Assembly (NCBI GenBank): GCA_910575445.1
Contig: CAJTFW010000010.1
Location: forward strand, 1 to 64,000
Direction: 5' to 3'
DNA length: 64,000 bases
Source of the DNA: Lachnospiraceae bacterium
Lineage (GTDB): Bacteria; Bacillota; Clostridia; Lachnospirales; Lachnospiraceae
Below, one piece after another: positions 36,009-45,887 of this stretch (its first letter is position 1; each line of letters opens with the position of its first letter). The position numbers and the translations under genes were made by a program. Below the pieces are notes generated by a model. It did no database searches and was not told where the DNA came from. It worked only from the letters and a program-made list of their open reading frames with translations.

Positions 36009-37073
36009 ATGCCTGACATGGTATTTGAGAAGGGAAGGAACAGCCCGCTGGTGCTGGTGGAGACAGAAAACCTTACCCGTGAGGAATGGCTGGACTGGAG
36101 ACGTAAAGGGATCGGCGGCAGCGATGCGGCGGCCATCATGGGGATCTCCCCATTCCGCACCGCACGGGATATCTATTATGACAAGCTTGGTATCGCAACG
36201 GTGGAGGAAAATGAATCCAACTGGGTGGCTCTGGAAATGGGTCATCTTCTGGAAGACCTTGTGGCAAAGATATTTGGACGTAAGACAGGGCTTAAAATCT
36301 ATCAGATCAAAAAAATGTTCCAGCATCCTCTTTTTCCGTTCATGCTGGCGGATGTGGATTATTTTATCACCATGCCGGACGGCACAGAGGCAATCCTGGA
36401 GATCAAGACCACCAATTATAATGCAAAAGACCTGTGGTGGAAAGACGGCCGGGAGATTGTGCCGGTCTATTACGAGGCACAGGGCAGGCATTACATGGCC
36501 GTGATGGATATGGACCGGGTATTTTTCTGCTGTCTGTATGGAAACACGGAGGACGAGGTCATCATACGGGAGATTCGCAGGGATACAGCATACGAGGAAG
36601 AAATGATATTCCTGGAACAGGAATTCTGGAACAGCTATGTGCAGAAACAGGTTCCGCCGCCCTATCTGGAGGATGGAGATGTGATCCTTGCAAGCGCCAG
36701 GCAGTATTGCGGCCGTGCAGACAAGGATGCGGAAACCATTATCCTGAAAGGCACCATGCAGTCCACGCTGATGCGTTACATGCAGCTCCAGGAGCAGAAG
36801 AAACAGTCGGATAAATTTTCCAAAAAGCTGGAGGCCGATATCCAGAGGCTGAAAGCAATCCTGGCTGCGGAGCTGGGAACGAGCTGTAAGGCTGTCTGCG
36901 ATATGGGCGGGAGCCGCTATACGGTGACATACAATCCGGTCCGCAAGATGATCGTTGACAAGGACAACCTGGCACGGCTGAAGCTGCAGTATCCGGAAAT
37001 CTATGAACAGTTTGTAACGGTATCGGAGTTCCGGACATTTCATGTGAAAGTCAGCGCCGTGGATGCTGCCTGA
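36009..37073 (+). CDS. YqaJ-type phage recombinase exonuclease
   Basis: This 354-residue nuclease is of the YqaJ/lambda-exonuclease fold (PD-(D/E)XK). Visible are GIGGSDAAAIMGISPF (about 36-51), the helix GHLLEDLVAKIFG, the metal-binding aspartate of MLADVDYFI, LEIKTTNY, and YYEAQGRHYM. In phages and mobile elements such enzymes resect double-strand ends for single-strand annealing. A single-strand-annealing partner (RecT/Bet) is not recognised nearby, although the protein at 39648 is a candidate by position. Confidence 0.9.
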   Translation: MPDMVFEKGRNSPLVLVETENLTREEWLDWRRKGIGGSDAAAIMGISPFRTARDIYYDKLGIATVEENESNWVALEMGHLLEDLVAKIFGRKTGLKIYQIKKMFQHPLFPFMLADVDYFITMPDGTEAILEIKTTNYNAKDLWWKDGREIVPVYYEAQGRHYMAVMDMDRVFFCCLYGNTEDEVIIREIRRDTAYEEEMIFLEQEFWNSYVQKQVPPPYLEDGDVILASARQYCGRADKDAETIILKGTMQSTLMRYMQLQEQKKQSDKFSKKLEADIQRLKAILAAELGTSCKAVCDMGGSRYTVTYNPVRKMIVDKDNLARLKLQYPEIYEQFVTVSEFRTFHVKVSAVDAA

Positions 37074-37126
37074 AACCAGGCAGGAACATACGGACGGATG
37101 ATAGAAAAAAGAAAGGAAACAGGAAA

Positions 37127-37300
37127 ATGAAAAGAAAGACACTGATACTGGGGAGCATAGGGGGAGTTCTCTTATTTCTCCTGCTGAAAGATGTATACCG
37201 GCTCATACGGCTGGGCTGGTTTCTGGTACTGTCTCCCCTGCCGGGCGCTGTCCTTGCAGTGATTGCGAGCATGTTGATCTTATGGTTTTTATGGAGGTGA
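37127..37300 (+). CDS. Small membrane protein, 57 aa
   Basis: It is preceded by GAAAGGAAACAGG and starts MKRKTLILGSIGGVLLFLLL, with a second hydrophobic segment near 32-54 ending LWFLWR. Two predicted membrane helices with a short basic loop. No family recognised. It ends four bases before the helicase gene. Confidence 0.65.
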   Translation: MKRKTLILGSIGGVLLFLLLKDVYRLIRLGWFLVLSPLPGAVLAVIASMLILWFLWR

Positions 37301-37304
37301 GGGA

Positions 37305-39581
37305 ATGAGCTATATCGGAACTTATGACGGGAAGATCTTCCACAACCCGTCAAATAAATTCTGCATTGTCATTGTGAAGACCGCAGATACGTCCATCCCG
37401 GAAAAGGCGAGGGATAAAAGGCGGTATAGGGATCACCTGATCCGTTTCACTGCTGTCGGCTATGAAATCCCCATGACGGATGCCGTGGAGCTGGAACTGG
37501 ACGGTGAATGGGTAAACGGAAAATACGGCATGCAGCTCCAGGTAGAGCAGTGGCGCGAGATCGTGCCGAAGACAAAGGAGGGCGTGCTGAGTTACCTGGG
37601 TTCCGGTCTGATCAAAGGCATCGGGGAAAAGACCGCCGCTGAAATTGTGGCGAAATTCGGTACAAATACGCTGGATATACTGGAGAATCACCCGGAACGG
37701 CTTCTGGAGGTTCGGGGGATCACGGAAAACAAGCTGGAGGATATCCGGACTTCTTATGCGGAGAGCCGGATGCTGCGCGACATCATGACGCTTCTTGCGC
37801 CCTTTAAGCTGACGCCGAAGACAGCGCTGAAGATCTACCAGCATTTCGGGCCGGCCTGTATGGAGCTTTTGAAAAAAAGTCCCTTCGAGCTGTGCCGGAT
37901 ACCGGGCTTTGGGTTCCGGCGGGTGGATGCCATTGTAAGGAAGACGGATAACCGTCCCCGTGATCCCATGCGGATAGGGGGTGCGCTTCACTGTACGCTG
38001 GACGAAGCGAAGGGAAAGCAGGGGCATCTGTTCCTGGAAAGAGAAAATTTGTGCAAGGCGGCCTTTAAGCTGCTGAACGAAAAGATTCCCCTGCCGGAAA
38101 TGCGTGTGCGGCCGGAGGAAGTGGAAAAGGAACTAGACGGCATGATTTTAAGCGGCTCTGTGGTGTCCATGAGGGACAATATCTACCATCCTGCCGTATT
38201 TGCACAGGAGGACGAGACTGCCAGCCGGATTGCAAGGCTGCTGGCGGAGGAAAGGCCGCCGATGAAAGATATTTCTGCTGTCATTGAAACTGTCAGGACA
38301 GAACTGGGGCTTCGGACATCCGGAAAACAGGAATCCGCAGTCAGGACGGCTTTTCTCTACAACCTGTCCATCATCACCGGTTCTCCGGGTACAGGAAAGA
38401 CAACCGTGCTGAAGATTATTTTAGAGGTTTACCGAAGGCTCTGGCCGGACAATAAGATCATCCTTATGGCGCCTACGGGCCGTGCGAGCCGGAGGATGGC
38501 GGAAAGCACCGGGTTTGAGGGGGCATGCACCCTTCACAGCGGGCTTGGCCTTGTCAGCGAAGAGGATGAGGGCAGCCGCAATAGAAAAAAAGACGGCCTG
38601 GATGCGGACATGGTGATCGTGGATGAGTTTTCCATGGTGGATATGTGGCTGGCAGGGAAATTCTTTCCCGCATTGAAAAAAGGGGCGAAGATCATCTTAG
38701 TCGGAGACCCGGACCAGCTGCCCAGCGTAGGAGCGGGAAACGTATTCAGGGAATTGATCCAGTGCGGCCTTGTGCCGGTTACAGTGCTGGATGAAATTTT
38801 CCGTCAGGCAAAGGACAGCCTGATCGCCCACAATGCACGGTTCATCCATGACGGCAATACGAAACTGTATTACGGAAAGGATTTTCAGCTTCTGCCCTGT
38901 GACAGTCAGGAAGATGCGGCAGCGGCTATCATCGAGCGGTACTGCCAGGAAATTGAGAGTAACGGGATTGAGCATGTGCAGATCCTTTCCCCCTTCCGGA
39001 CAGAAGGGGCAGCGTCCTCGGACCATCTGAACGCTGCCATCCGGGAGATCGTGAATCCATTCCAGTCCACGGAGGATGAGGTGCGTATCGGCCCGAAGAC
39101 ATTCCGTGTCGGAGACCGTATCATGCAGACGAAGAACACGGACAAGGTATCCAACGGAGACCTGGGTTTCATCCGGTATATAGATGACACGCCGGACGGG
39201 AAACGGATCGGCCTGGAATTCAGAGAGAACCGCAGCCTGGAATACAGCACGGAGGATCTGGTGAACCTGGATCTTGCATATGCGACCACCATCCATAAGG
39301 CCATGGGTTCCGAATATGATATCGTACTGATGCCGATACTGAAGGCACACTATATCATGCTCTATCGGAATCTTCTGTATACCGGAATCACCCGTGCCAG
39401 GAAAAAGGTAGTGCTGGCAGGAGAAAAGAGCGTGCTGTTTATGGCCATACACAAGAATGAGATCAGCAGAAGGAACACCCTTCTGGGAGAACGCATCCGC
39501 CTGTATTACAGGGCTTATGCAAAAAGCGCCGGGATAATTGTGCCGGAGTTCCCGGAAGAAAAACTGAAAGCAGCAGGTTAA
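37305..39581 (+). CDS. recD2: RecD2-like ATP-dependent DNA helicase
   Basis: This 758-residue SF1B helicase resembles RecD2. The N-terminal region (about 1-330) has helix-hairpin-helix repeats (SGLIKGIGEKTAAEIVAKFG; IPGFGFRRVDAI). The motor has Walker A GSPGTGKTTVLK (about 363-374), motif II VIVDEFSMVD, VGDPDQLPSVGAGNV, and the C-terminal DLAYATTIHKAMGSEYD and YTGITRARKKVVL motifs. Such enzymes unwind DNA 5' to 3' in repair and recombination. It is in one run with YqaJ and probably processes the same ends. Confidence 0.95.
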   Translation: MSYIGTYDGKIFHNPSNKFCIVIVKTADTSIPEKARDKRRYRDHLIRFTAVGYEIPMTDAVELELDGEWVNGKYGMQLQVEQWREIVPKTKEGVLSYLGSGLIKGIGEKTAAEIVAKFGTNTLDILENHPERLLEVRGITENKLEDIRTSYAESRMLRDIMTLLAPFKLTPKTALKIYQHFGPACMELLKKSPFELCRIPGFGFRRVDAIVRKTDNRPRDPMRIGGALHCTLDEAKGKQGHLFLERENLCKAAFKLLNEKIPLPEMRVRPEEVEKELDGMILSGSVVSMRDNIYHPAVFAQEDETASRIARLLAEERPPMKDISAVIETVRTELGLRTSGKQESAVRTAFLYNLSIITGSPGTGKTTVLKIILEVYRRLWPDNKIILMAPTGRASRRMAESTGFEGACTLHSGLGLVSEEDEGSRNRKKDGLDADMVIVDEFSMVDMWLAGKFFPALKKGAKIILVGDPDQLPSVGAGNVFRELIQCGLVPVTVLDEIFRQAKDSLIAHNARFIHDGNTKLYYGKDFQLLPCDSQEDAAAAIIERYCQEIESNGIEHVQILSPFRTEGAASSDHLNAAIREIVNPFQSTEDEVRIGPKTFRVGDRIMQTKNTDKVSNGDLGFIRYIDDTPDGKRIGLEFRENRSLEYSTEDLVNLDLAYATTIHKAMGSEYDIVLMPILKAHYIMLYRNLLYTGITRARKKVVLAGEKSVLFMAIHKNEISRRNTLLGERIRLYYRAYAKSAGIIVPEFPEEKLKAAG

Positions 39582-39647
39582 AAATGGGATATGGTGCAGA
39601 AAATGCACAGGGTATCCCTTATTTATTTGATGAAAGGAGTTTTCAAG

Positions 39648-40994
39648 ATGAATAAGAACGAACACACAGCAACAATGTATGAAAGTATTCCCGCAGTGGC
39701 AGAGCTGAACAAGGTGCCGGGCTTTAACCCGCTGAAGCTGCTCCGCCGTGTCATTTCCCCGGATAACGGGGAGATGGTTCTGCAGCTGGACCTTCCCTAT
39801 AAGAAGTTATGGTTCCGGCTGGCGAACCCGAAAGGGCGCATCCGGCTCAATGCCCTCCGTATCACGGAGCAGATGGCAATTTACGAGGCACAGGTTTTCC
39901 TGGAGCGTACAGACGAAAACCCCATAGGCAGCTTCACATCCAGCTGTACAAAGGAAGAAGCGCCGGGAGGGCATTATATTCAGGCAGCACAGCAGGCGGC
40001 TATGGACGAGGCACTGTCAGATGCAGGCTTTGGCATCCAGTTTGCCGACGTCAACATGGGGGCGGAAGGAAGCCGTTATGGAAGCAGGATTCCCTTAAAT
40101 GGAACCGCCCAGGGACATCCTCTGGCAGCTCCGGCCGGCATGCAGAAGGCATCTGGTGAGGCAGAACAGTCAGCAGGGACGCCTGCCGGAGGTGTGGTCA
40201 GACCATTCCCGACAGCCACGGGTGAAAAAGAACTGCAAAAGCCGGCGCAGGAATCCAGACTGCCTGTTTCAGGCGGTCAGATAACTGTAAATACCAAAAC
40301 AGAGGAAAAGAAATCATCAGAAAGCAGTCTGCCGGTGAATCCCCAGGCGGATGTCCGGAAAAATGTATTGGCCGCGAAAGGAGCGGAATTGCCTGTAAAT
40401 GCACCGGAAGCAAAATCACTTCCCATACAGGCAGGCACAGAGACACCCAAAACGGAAAATACGGAAGCCATGGAAAACAGTCTCCCTGTTTCAGAAAGAA
40501 AAAGCACAGAGGAAGACACACAGAAAGCAGTGCAGGGGATGATGTCGCTGTTAGGCGGATCAACTCTCCCCTTCGGAACGACTGTATCTTCCGCTGAAAC
40601 TGTTCAGACCAAAGGAACTGTATCAGAAGGACAGAATCTTCCGGCTGGCGGAAATGCTGCCCCAGCGGTTCCGGAACTTCCGACTGATGGGAAACCTGCA
40701 TCAGGAACTATGGAGCTTCCGGTTATCGGAGAGACGGTACAGGAGAAAACAACGGCCAGATATACCCCTGATATGCCTGTGGAGGAGATCGTCAGGCTGA
40801 TGACCTTTGAAGAGGCCGGGCAGGTGGTCGTGGATACGGGCGTCTGCAAGGGCCAGACTATTGCGGAAGTAGCGGAGCGGCGTCCTCCCAGTCTGAAATT
40901 CTATCTGTACGGCGGCTACAAAGGGGATAACAATATCCTCCGGGCGGCGGCACAGATCATGCTGGATTCCCTGGCGGTAAAGAAAGCCGGGTAA
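39648..40994 (+). CDS. Hypothetical element protein with LPV-repeat linker
   Basis: This 448-residue protein starts MNKNEHTATMYESIPAVAEL seven bases after AAAGGAG; the longer frame from 39591 lacks a site. There are three parts. An N-terminal domain (about 1-150) contains RLNALRITEQMAIYEAQVFL. A Ser/Pro/Thr-rich disordered linker (about 150-370) carries about ten LP-centred short repeats (LPVSG, LPVNP, LPVNA, LPIQA, LPVSE). A C-terminal domain (about 375-448) contains MPVEEIVRLMTFEEAGQVVV. No named family is recognised. Position suggests a role beside the YqaJ nuclease. Confidence 0.72.
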   Translation: MNKNEHTATMYESIPAVAELNKVPGFNPLKLLRRVISPDNGEMVLQLDLPYKKLWFRLANPKGRIRLNALRITEQMAIYEAQVFLERTDENPIGSFTSSCTKEEAPGGHYIQAAQQAAMDEALSDAGFGIQFADVNMGAEGSRYGSRIPLNGTAQGHPLAAPAGMQKASGEAEQSAGTPAGGVVRPFPTATGEKELQKPAQESRLPVSGGQITVNTKTEEKKSSESSLPVNPQADVRKNVLAAKGAELPVNAPEAKSLPIQAGTETPKTENTEAMENSLPVSERKSTEEDTQKAVQGMMSLLGGSTLPFGTTVSSAETVQTKGTVSEGQNLPAGGNAAPAVPELPTDGKPASGTMELPVIGETVQEKTTARYTPDMPVEEIVRLMTFEEAGQVVVDTGVCKGQTIAEVAERRPPSLKFYLYGGYKGDNNILRAAAQIMLDSLAVKKAG

Positions 40995-41059
40995 CGGCGG
41001 TACATGGATAACCACAGAAGGGACAGTGAAAGACACTACAGGGAAGGAGGGCACAGACA

Positions 41060-42703
41060 ATGGCCTCGTTTTCAGAGGATTTCCCGTTCGGGATCATGGA
41101 TGTGGTGGAACTTCTGCATCTGCATATCCGGCGCAGGCAGACGGACAGCGTTTACACAGACTGTCCGCTCTGCGGTGACCGGAGAGGAAAGATGAATGTC
41201 AATTTTGTAAAGAATGTGTGGCGGTGCAACTACTGCGGTGAACACGGCGGGATGCTGAACCTGTATGTAAGGGTCAACAATACTACCAATTCCGAAGCCT
41301 ACCGGGAAATCTGTGATGCCCTCCAGGCAGGGGATACTTCCTGGGGATATGGCGGTTCAGAGAATACGGACGCTTATACAGGGGGGCCGGTAAAGGAATC
41401 CCTTACAGGCGGACAGACAGCTGTGGGAATCACTCAGTCGGAACGTGCCAGTCTGCAGGAGATACACCAGACTTACTCCCTGCTGCTTGAAATGCTGTCC
41501 CTGAACCCTGCACACCGGGCGCATCTGCGCTCGGAGAAGCGGGGGCTTAGTGACGGGCAGATAGACAGCCTGGGATTTAAGAGTACCCCGCCCTGTTTCT
41601 TATGCCGTTCTCTGACGGAAAGGCTGATAAAACAGGGCTGCAAAGTGGAAGGCGTTCCGGGATTCTATCTCCATGAAGGCGGATACTGGACACTGAGATT
41701 CAGCAGCCGCACGGCAGGAATCCTGATACCGGCTGTCGGTGTTGACGGGCTGATCCGGGGAATGCAGATTCTTTTAGATAAACCTTTTAAGGACAAGAAT
41801 GACCCGCCGGAAAAAGCCGGAACGAAGTATATCTGGTTCTCTTCCTCTGGAAAGAACATGGGAACCACTTCCGGCAGTCCGGTACATTTTATCGGAAACC
41901 CTTTTGCACGGACCATTTATGTCACAGAAGGGATTCTGAAAGCGGATATTGCCCACTGCCTGCTGAACCGCTCCTTTGTTGCGGTTGCCGGAGCAAACAA
42001 TGTGCAGCAGCTTGGCCCCTTATTTGCCCTCCTGGCACAGAATGGAACCGAGCTGATCATTGAAGCCCATGACATGGACAAATACAGCAATGAAATGATT
42101 GCAAAAGGAAGTTCCAAAATTTATCTGTTTGCAAGACAATATGGAATGGAGTGCCGGCGGCTGACCTGGAATCCCAATTACAAAGGGATTGATGACTGGC
42201 AGCTGGCGCTTAGAAAGGAAAAACAACAGAAAGAAGGTGAAAAGAAGAATTTACAGGAGGAGCATGCGGTTTTCTGTCCGGAGGGAAAAGGGACTGTAGA
42301 AAAGTCTGCGGATTCTTCCGGAAAGAAGTGCAGGTTCCGTATTTACCAGCTTGTCTTTGGGGAGGGGCGGGAGACGATCCCTTTTGCCTTTAAAGGAATC
42401 CGGGAGCTGCATAAAGCCGGATACGGCCAGCCTCCCGCTTCCGATTACCAGCTGGTATGCGAATCGGCGCTTTTCTGTCCGGAACACTTCGGAGAGAAAG
42501 AGATTCTGGAATTGATACTGGAACATTATGGAAACCATGTGCCGGAAGGCTACATGGGACGCTCCCTGGCATCCTCGGATGTGGTGGAATTAGACGATGA
42601 AACCGGCCGCCGCTATTTCTATATAGATGGCAGGATATTTGAACCTGTCCGCTTTTCTCCCTTTCTTGCAAAGCCAATGAAAGGGCAGGAGGCAGGGCAA
42701 TAA
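41060..42703 (+). CDS. Primase-like protein with CHC2-type zinc finger and Toprim (DUF3854) domain
   Basis: This 547-residue protein starts after GGAGGG. The N-terminus has a zinc finger of DnaG/CHC2 type: CPLCGDRRGK then RCNYCGEHGG (about 35-65). A Toprim-like domain like DUF3854 follows, with the acidic VTEGILKADIA (about 292), AVAGANNV and HDMDKYSN motifs. The C-terminus is less conserved (FRIYQLVFGEGRETIPFAFK). It probably makes primers for element replication after transfer or excision. Assignment to primase is by motifs; activity is inferred. Confidence 0.85.
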   Translation: MASFSEDFPFGIMDVVELLHLHIRRRQTDSVYTDCPLCGDRRGKMNVNFVKNVWRCNYCGEHGGMLNLYVRVNNTTNSEAYREICDALQAGDTSWGYGGSENTDAYTGGPVKESLTGGQTAVGITQSERASLQEIHQTYSLLLEMLSLNPAHRAHLRSEKRGLSDGQIDSLGFKSTPPCFLCRSLTERLIKQGCKVEGVPGFYLHEGGYWTLRFSSRTAGILIPAVGVDGLIRGMQILLDKPFKDKNDPPEKAGTKYIWFSSSGKNMGTTSGSPVHFIGNPFARTIYVTEGILKADIAHCLLNRSFVAVAGANNVQQLGPLFALLAQNGTELIIEAHDMDKYSNEMIAKGSSKIYLFARQYGMECRRLTWNPNYKGIDDWQLALRKEKQQKEGEKKNLQEEHAVFCPEGKGTVEKSADSSGKKCRFRIYQLVFGEGRETIPFAFKGIRELHKAGYGQPPASDYQLVCESALFCPEHFGEKEILELILEHYGNHVPEGYMGRSLASSDVVELDDETGRRYFYIDGRIFEPVRFSPFLAKPMKGQEAGQ

Positions 42704-42711
42704 GCATGGCG

Positions 42712-42758
42712 TGGAGTGGGAACAGAATTATGGTTTGTCCCCGCTCCATGCTATTTTT
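42712..42758 (+). terminator. Hairpin with T-run between primase and pcfK-like genes
   Basis: TGGAGTGGGAACA (42712-42724) pairs with TGTCCCCGCTCCA (42736-42748) over 13 positions including G-T pairs, followed by TGCTATTTTT. It lies 18 bases before the next start and may attenuate it. Confidence 0.7.
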
Positions 42759-42775
42759 GACGAAAGGAGATTTTT

Positions 42776-43786
42776 ATGGATACTTTTACAACTATGGGCA
42801 TGGAAATGAATATAGGAGACAATCCCTTTGAGGAAGACGGGTTATTCGGAGATACTGCGGAAAGAACAGAAGAAGGCGCACTGGACGGATTCCTGCCGGT
42901 AACAGGTTCGATTCCGGAAATTCCTTTTGAGAACGGAGCGGAACAGGCCGGTTCTCTGCCTGTTCAGGGAGAAACCGCAGAAACCGGGAAACTGGTGGAA
43001 GCGGCAGAGGAAAATGTCCATCAGGAAGAAGATGCAGACGAGGCAGAGGAAAACGCCTGCCCCGAAGAAGATGCAGGGGAAGGTGAGGAGCCGGAAGCGA
43101 ACGAAACTGACGCTGCGGATTCCGCTGTGGAAAAAGAGTCGGAAGATAAAAAGCGTGCGGAGCATGAGGCGGCAGAGGCCAGACGCAAAGCTGAATGGGA
43201 GGCCAGGCAGAAAGCAAAGAAGGAGGCCGAACAGGCGCAACTTGCCCGGATGTCTTCCCTGAGCGATGAGGAAGTGGCTGCAGAGGCCATGAAGCGCGTG
43301 GGAACGGATACGGAGCGCCTTACTCGCCGAAACATGAAGGAATGCGTGTCAGAATATATCCAGACGTTGTGCCTGGAAGATCCTGATTTTGCCAGACTGA
43401 CCATGCATCCCCGCAAAACCATGATCCATTGTTTCCATTATATCAACCGGAAGGCCAGGGAATTTGTGGAGCAGGAAATGAAGGATAATGACATAAAGCC
43501 GGAAAACGGTGTCTATGGGAGCGACGTGCCGGATGGCCTGTGTTACCAGTGGGCGGAAGAATATTTCCGTGATCCGGATGCAAAGGAGGATCAACAGGAG
43601 GAAGAAAAGTTTGTACCCAAACCATACAGTGGAAAATCCAGCGGAAAGTCAAAACGCACAGAGGCTTCAGTGAAGAAAGGCATCGGAAAAGAAAAAAGCG
43701 GAAAGAAGTCTGAAAAAAAGCCCCAGGAAAAAACGGCGGACAGCGGATCGTTTGAGCAGATGACGCTGGCGGGGCTTGCAGGATAG
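42776..43786 (+). CDS. PcfK-like protein
   Basis: This 336-residue protein starts after GAAAGGAG. A long acidic, low-complexity N-terminus (about 1-125) leads into a charged coiled coil (KAEWEARQKAKKEAEQAQLA). The conserved domain (about 165-265) is MKECVSEYIQTLCLEDPDF, then TMIHCFHYINRKAREFVEQE and GVYGSDVPDGLCYQWAEEYF. This matches PcfK-like proteins of conjugative elements as I know them. A basic tail rich in lysine and serine follows. PcfK and PcfJ occur together in pCF10-like elements; their roles are not established. Confidence 0.8.
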   Translation: MDTFTTMGMEMNIGDNPFEEDGLFGDTAERTEEGALDGFLPVTGSIPEIPFENGAEQAGSLPVQGETAETGKLVEAAEENVHQEEDADEAEENACPEEDAGEGEEPEANETDAADSAVEKESEDKKRAEHEAAEARRKAEWEARQKAKKEAEQAQLARMSSLSDEEVAAEAMKRVGTDTERLTRRNMKECVSEYIQTLCLEDPDFARLTMHPRKTMIHCFHYINRKAREFVEQEMKDNDIKPENGVYGSDVPDGLCYQWAEEYFRDPDAKEDQQEEEKFVPKPYSGKSSGKSKRTEASVKKGIGKEKSGKKSEKKPQEKTADSGSFEQMTLAGLAG

Positions 43787-43798
43787 GGGGAACGGCAT

Positions 43799-45817
43799 AT
43801 GAGGATAGATAAAAGAAAATGCCGGAAATTCGCAGATCCGGGACTGAAAATGAACAGGAATCATGGACTGCTCCATGCGGAAAAGGTGAAATACATTGTA
43901 AGAACAGCGGTAAAAAATATCGGAGGACAGAGGATTCTGGTATTGTATGTCTATTTGAGGGAACAGGCGGCAGACGGGATTTTTATTCCTGTCTGGACCA
44001 TGTTCCAGGGCCGGACAGAGTATATTACTTTATTCCGTAAGGAGGACGGGAGCACCAGCTGGAACAAAGCTGCTTTCTGCAATCTGAAAAGGGATTATGA
44101 TTTTGGCAGGCATTGTGCTTTCTATATGGCTGGTGATGAGGAGCGTGTAACCCGGTTTTGTAAACAAACGGCAAACAATGGCTTTATAAGCCTGTACCGC
44201 CTGCAGGATGGCATTATGGAGAAAAGAAGAAGGGAACGACGGCAGAAGAAAGAAAAAGAAATTCTTGCAAAAATGAAGCTGGTTCCAGCCCTTCCAAGGA
44301 ATATCAACCGTACAATAGAACGTGAGATAATTCCCCATTATGTATTCTATACTTACAGCAGAAAGAAAAAGGGAATGGAAGGGTTCTGTACTGCCTGCAG
44401 CAGTGAGGTGCTGGTAACAGGTGTAAAGCATAATGAACGAGGAATATGTCCTTTGTGCAAAGAGGCAGTAACTTTTAAGAGCCGTGGGAAACGCGGAATG
44501 ATCATCGACCGGGAAACATTGCAGATATTCCAACGTATCTCCTCAAATGAGGTCATCGTCAGATTTATTAAAATCTATTATCAGTATGGTGATGAAAAGA
44601 ATCCCTATAAGAGCATCTATGAAAATGCCAGGACCTTTCTTTATTGGGATGACAGCGGGAACATTTCTGAAGACCCTTTTTATTATGGGTATGGAGACCG
44701 TAGCAGCCTTACGCCCTGGAGAGCAGGAGACCGGCCGGTATTCAGTTATTGGCGGTACAATTTTGAAGCTGACCAGACAGGATTTTTATATTACAAAAAT
44801 CTGGAAAAGGTGTTTGCAGATTCGCCGTGGCAATATTCCCAGCTGAAGGAATTCTATCTGGCGGATCAGGAACCGCTTTATGCCCTCCGCTATCTGGCAG
44901 CGTATAAACGCTATCCCATGCTGGAGTATCTGGTAAAGCTGAGGCTGTACCATTTGGCTGGAAACATCGCATTTGGCAACCACTATTATTATAATTCGGA
45001 TTCTGGATTTAATCCAAATGGAAAAAATCTGAAAGAAGTACTGGGTTTTGATAAAAATTATCTTCCTTTGCTTCAGAGTATCAATCCGGGACTTGAACAG
45101 ATAAAGCTGATGAGGGATCTGGTTCATGCGGGAATGGAATTAAATGAGGAACTGTTGATGTGGTGCGGAAAATTCGGCATCAGCAGGGCTGAAAATCTGC
45201 TTGTGCCACTAAAGCACATGACGCCGCATAAGCTGATGAAGTATGTAAATGAACAGTACGCAAAATTCTGTAAAAAAAGCCTGTATCAGACCGGCGGATA
45301 TTACCGGATGGAGGATGTACTGACCGATTATCGGGATTACCTGTGTATGAGCGAAGGGCTGGAACTGGATTTAAAGAACAGTTTTGTTCTGTTTCCGGCT
45401 GATTTAAAGAAAGCCCATGATAAAGTAAACGATATTTCTGACAAAGAGCAGGCTCTGGTTTATGACAGGCAGATCCAGAAGCAGTTTGAAGAGATGAACC
45501 AGCAATATCATTTTGTGAAATATGGGTATGCTGTGCTCCTTCCCCATACAGCAAAGGAGATCCTGGAGGAAGGGCAGAACCTTCATCACTGTGTCGGAGG
45601 CTATGTAAAGCAGGTCGTAAAAAGGGAGAGCACCATCCTGTTTGTCCGTAAAGCAGAAGCACAGGAAAAATCTCTCTGTACGGTGGAGATTAAAAATGGA
45701 AGACTGGTTCAGGCACGCTGTTATAAAAACGAGCCGCCGTCTCCCGCTGTTCAGAGATTTCTGAATGTATGGGAAAAAAAGATTCTGCATGCCCCGGCGC
45801 TTGCTGCGGCTGCATAA
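43799..45817 (+). CDS. PcfJ-like protein
   Basis: This 672-residue protein has a middle zinc-binding part (FCTACSSEVLVTG, then CPLCKEAVTF, about 199-225) and the C-terminal PcfJ hallmark EGQNLHHCVGGYVKQVVKRE followed by ILFVRK. The histidines and cysteine of NLHHCVGGY suggest a catalytic or metal site. It starts 12 bases after the PcfK-like gene, the usual pairing. Function is unknown. Confidence 0.85.
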   Translation: MRIDKRKCRKFADPGLKMNRNHGLLHAEKVKYIVRTAVKNIGGQRILVLYVYLREQAADGIFIPVWTMFQGRTEYITLFRKEDGSTSWNKAAFCNLKRDYDFGRHCAFYMAGDEERVTRFCKQTANNGFISLYRLQDGIMEKRRRERRQKKEKEILAKMKLVPALPRNINRTIEREIIPHYVFYTYSRKKKGMEGFCTACSSEVLVTGVKHNERGICPLCKEAVTFKSRGKRGMIIDRETLQIFQRISSNEVIVRFIKIYYQYGDEKNPYKSIYENARTFLYWDDSGNISEDPFYYGYGDRSSLTPWRAGDRPVFSYWRYNFEADQTGFLYYKNLEKVFADSPWQYSQLKEFYLADQEPLYALRYLAAYKRYPMLEYLVKLRLYHLAGNIAFGNHYYYNSDSGFNPNGKNLKEVLGFDKNYLPLLQSINPGLEQIKLMRDLVHAGMELNEELLMWCGKFGISRAENLLVPLKHMTPHKLMKYVNEQYAKFCKKSLYQTGGYYRMEDVLTDYRDYLCMSEGLELDLKNSFVLFPADLKKAHDKVNDISDKEQALVYDRQIQKQFEEMNQQYHFVKYGYAVLLPHTAKEILEEGQNLHHCVGGYVKQVVKRESTILFVRKAEAQEKSLCTVEIKNGRLVQARCYKNEPPSPAVQRFLNVWEKKILHAPALAAAA

Positions 45818-45822
45818 AAAAG

Positions 45823-45853
45823 AACGGGTGTCCTTTTGGGGCATCCGTTTTTT
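45823..45853 (+). terminator. Intrinsic terminator after the pcfJ-like gene
   Basis: AACGGGTGTCC (45823-45833) pairs with GGGCATCCGTT (45839-45849) including two G-T pairs, followed by a T-run to 45853. Confidence 0.85.
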
Positions 45854-45887
45854 AAACAATCATGTGAAAGAAGGGAGAACATAAGAC

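Noticed and set aside
35943-37142. A 399-codon open frame on the minus strand
   Set aside because: It lies fully antisense to the YqaJ-type nuclease, has no ribosome site, and reads as low-complexity His/Cys/Phe-rich sequence typical of shadow frames in GC-rich genes.
38697-39665. A 322-codon minus-strand frame
   Set aside because: Antisense to the RecD2-like helicase, with no start signal or domain.
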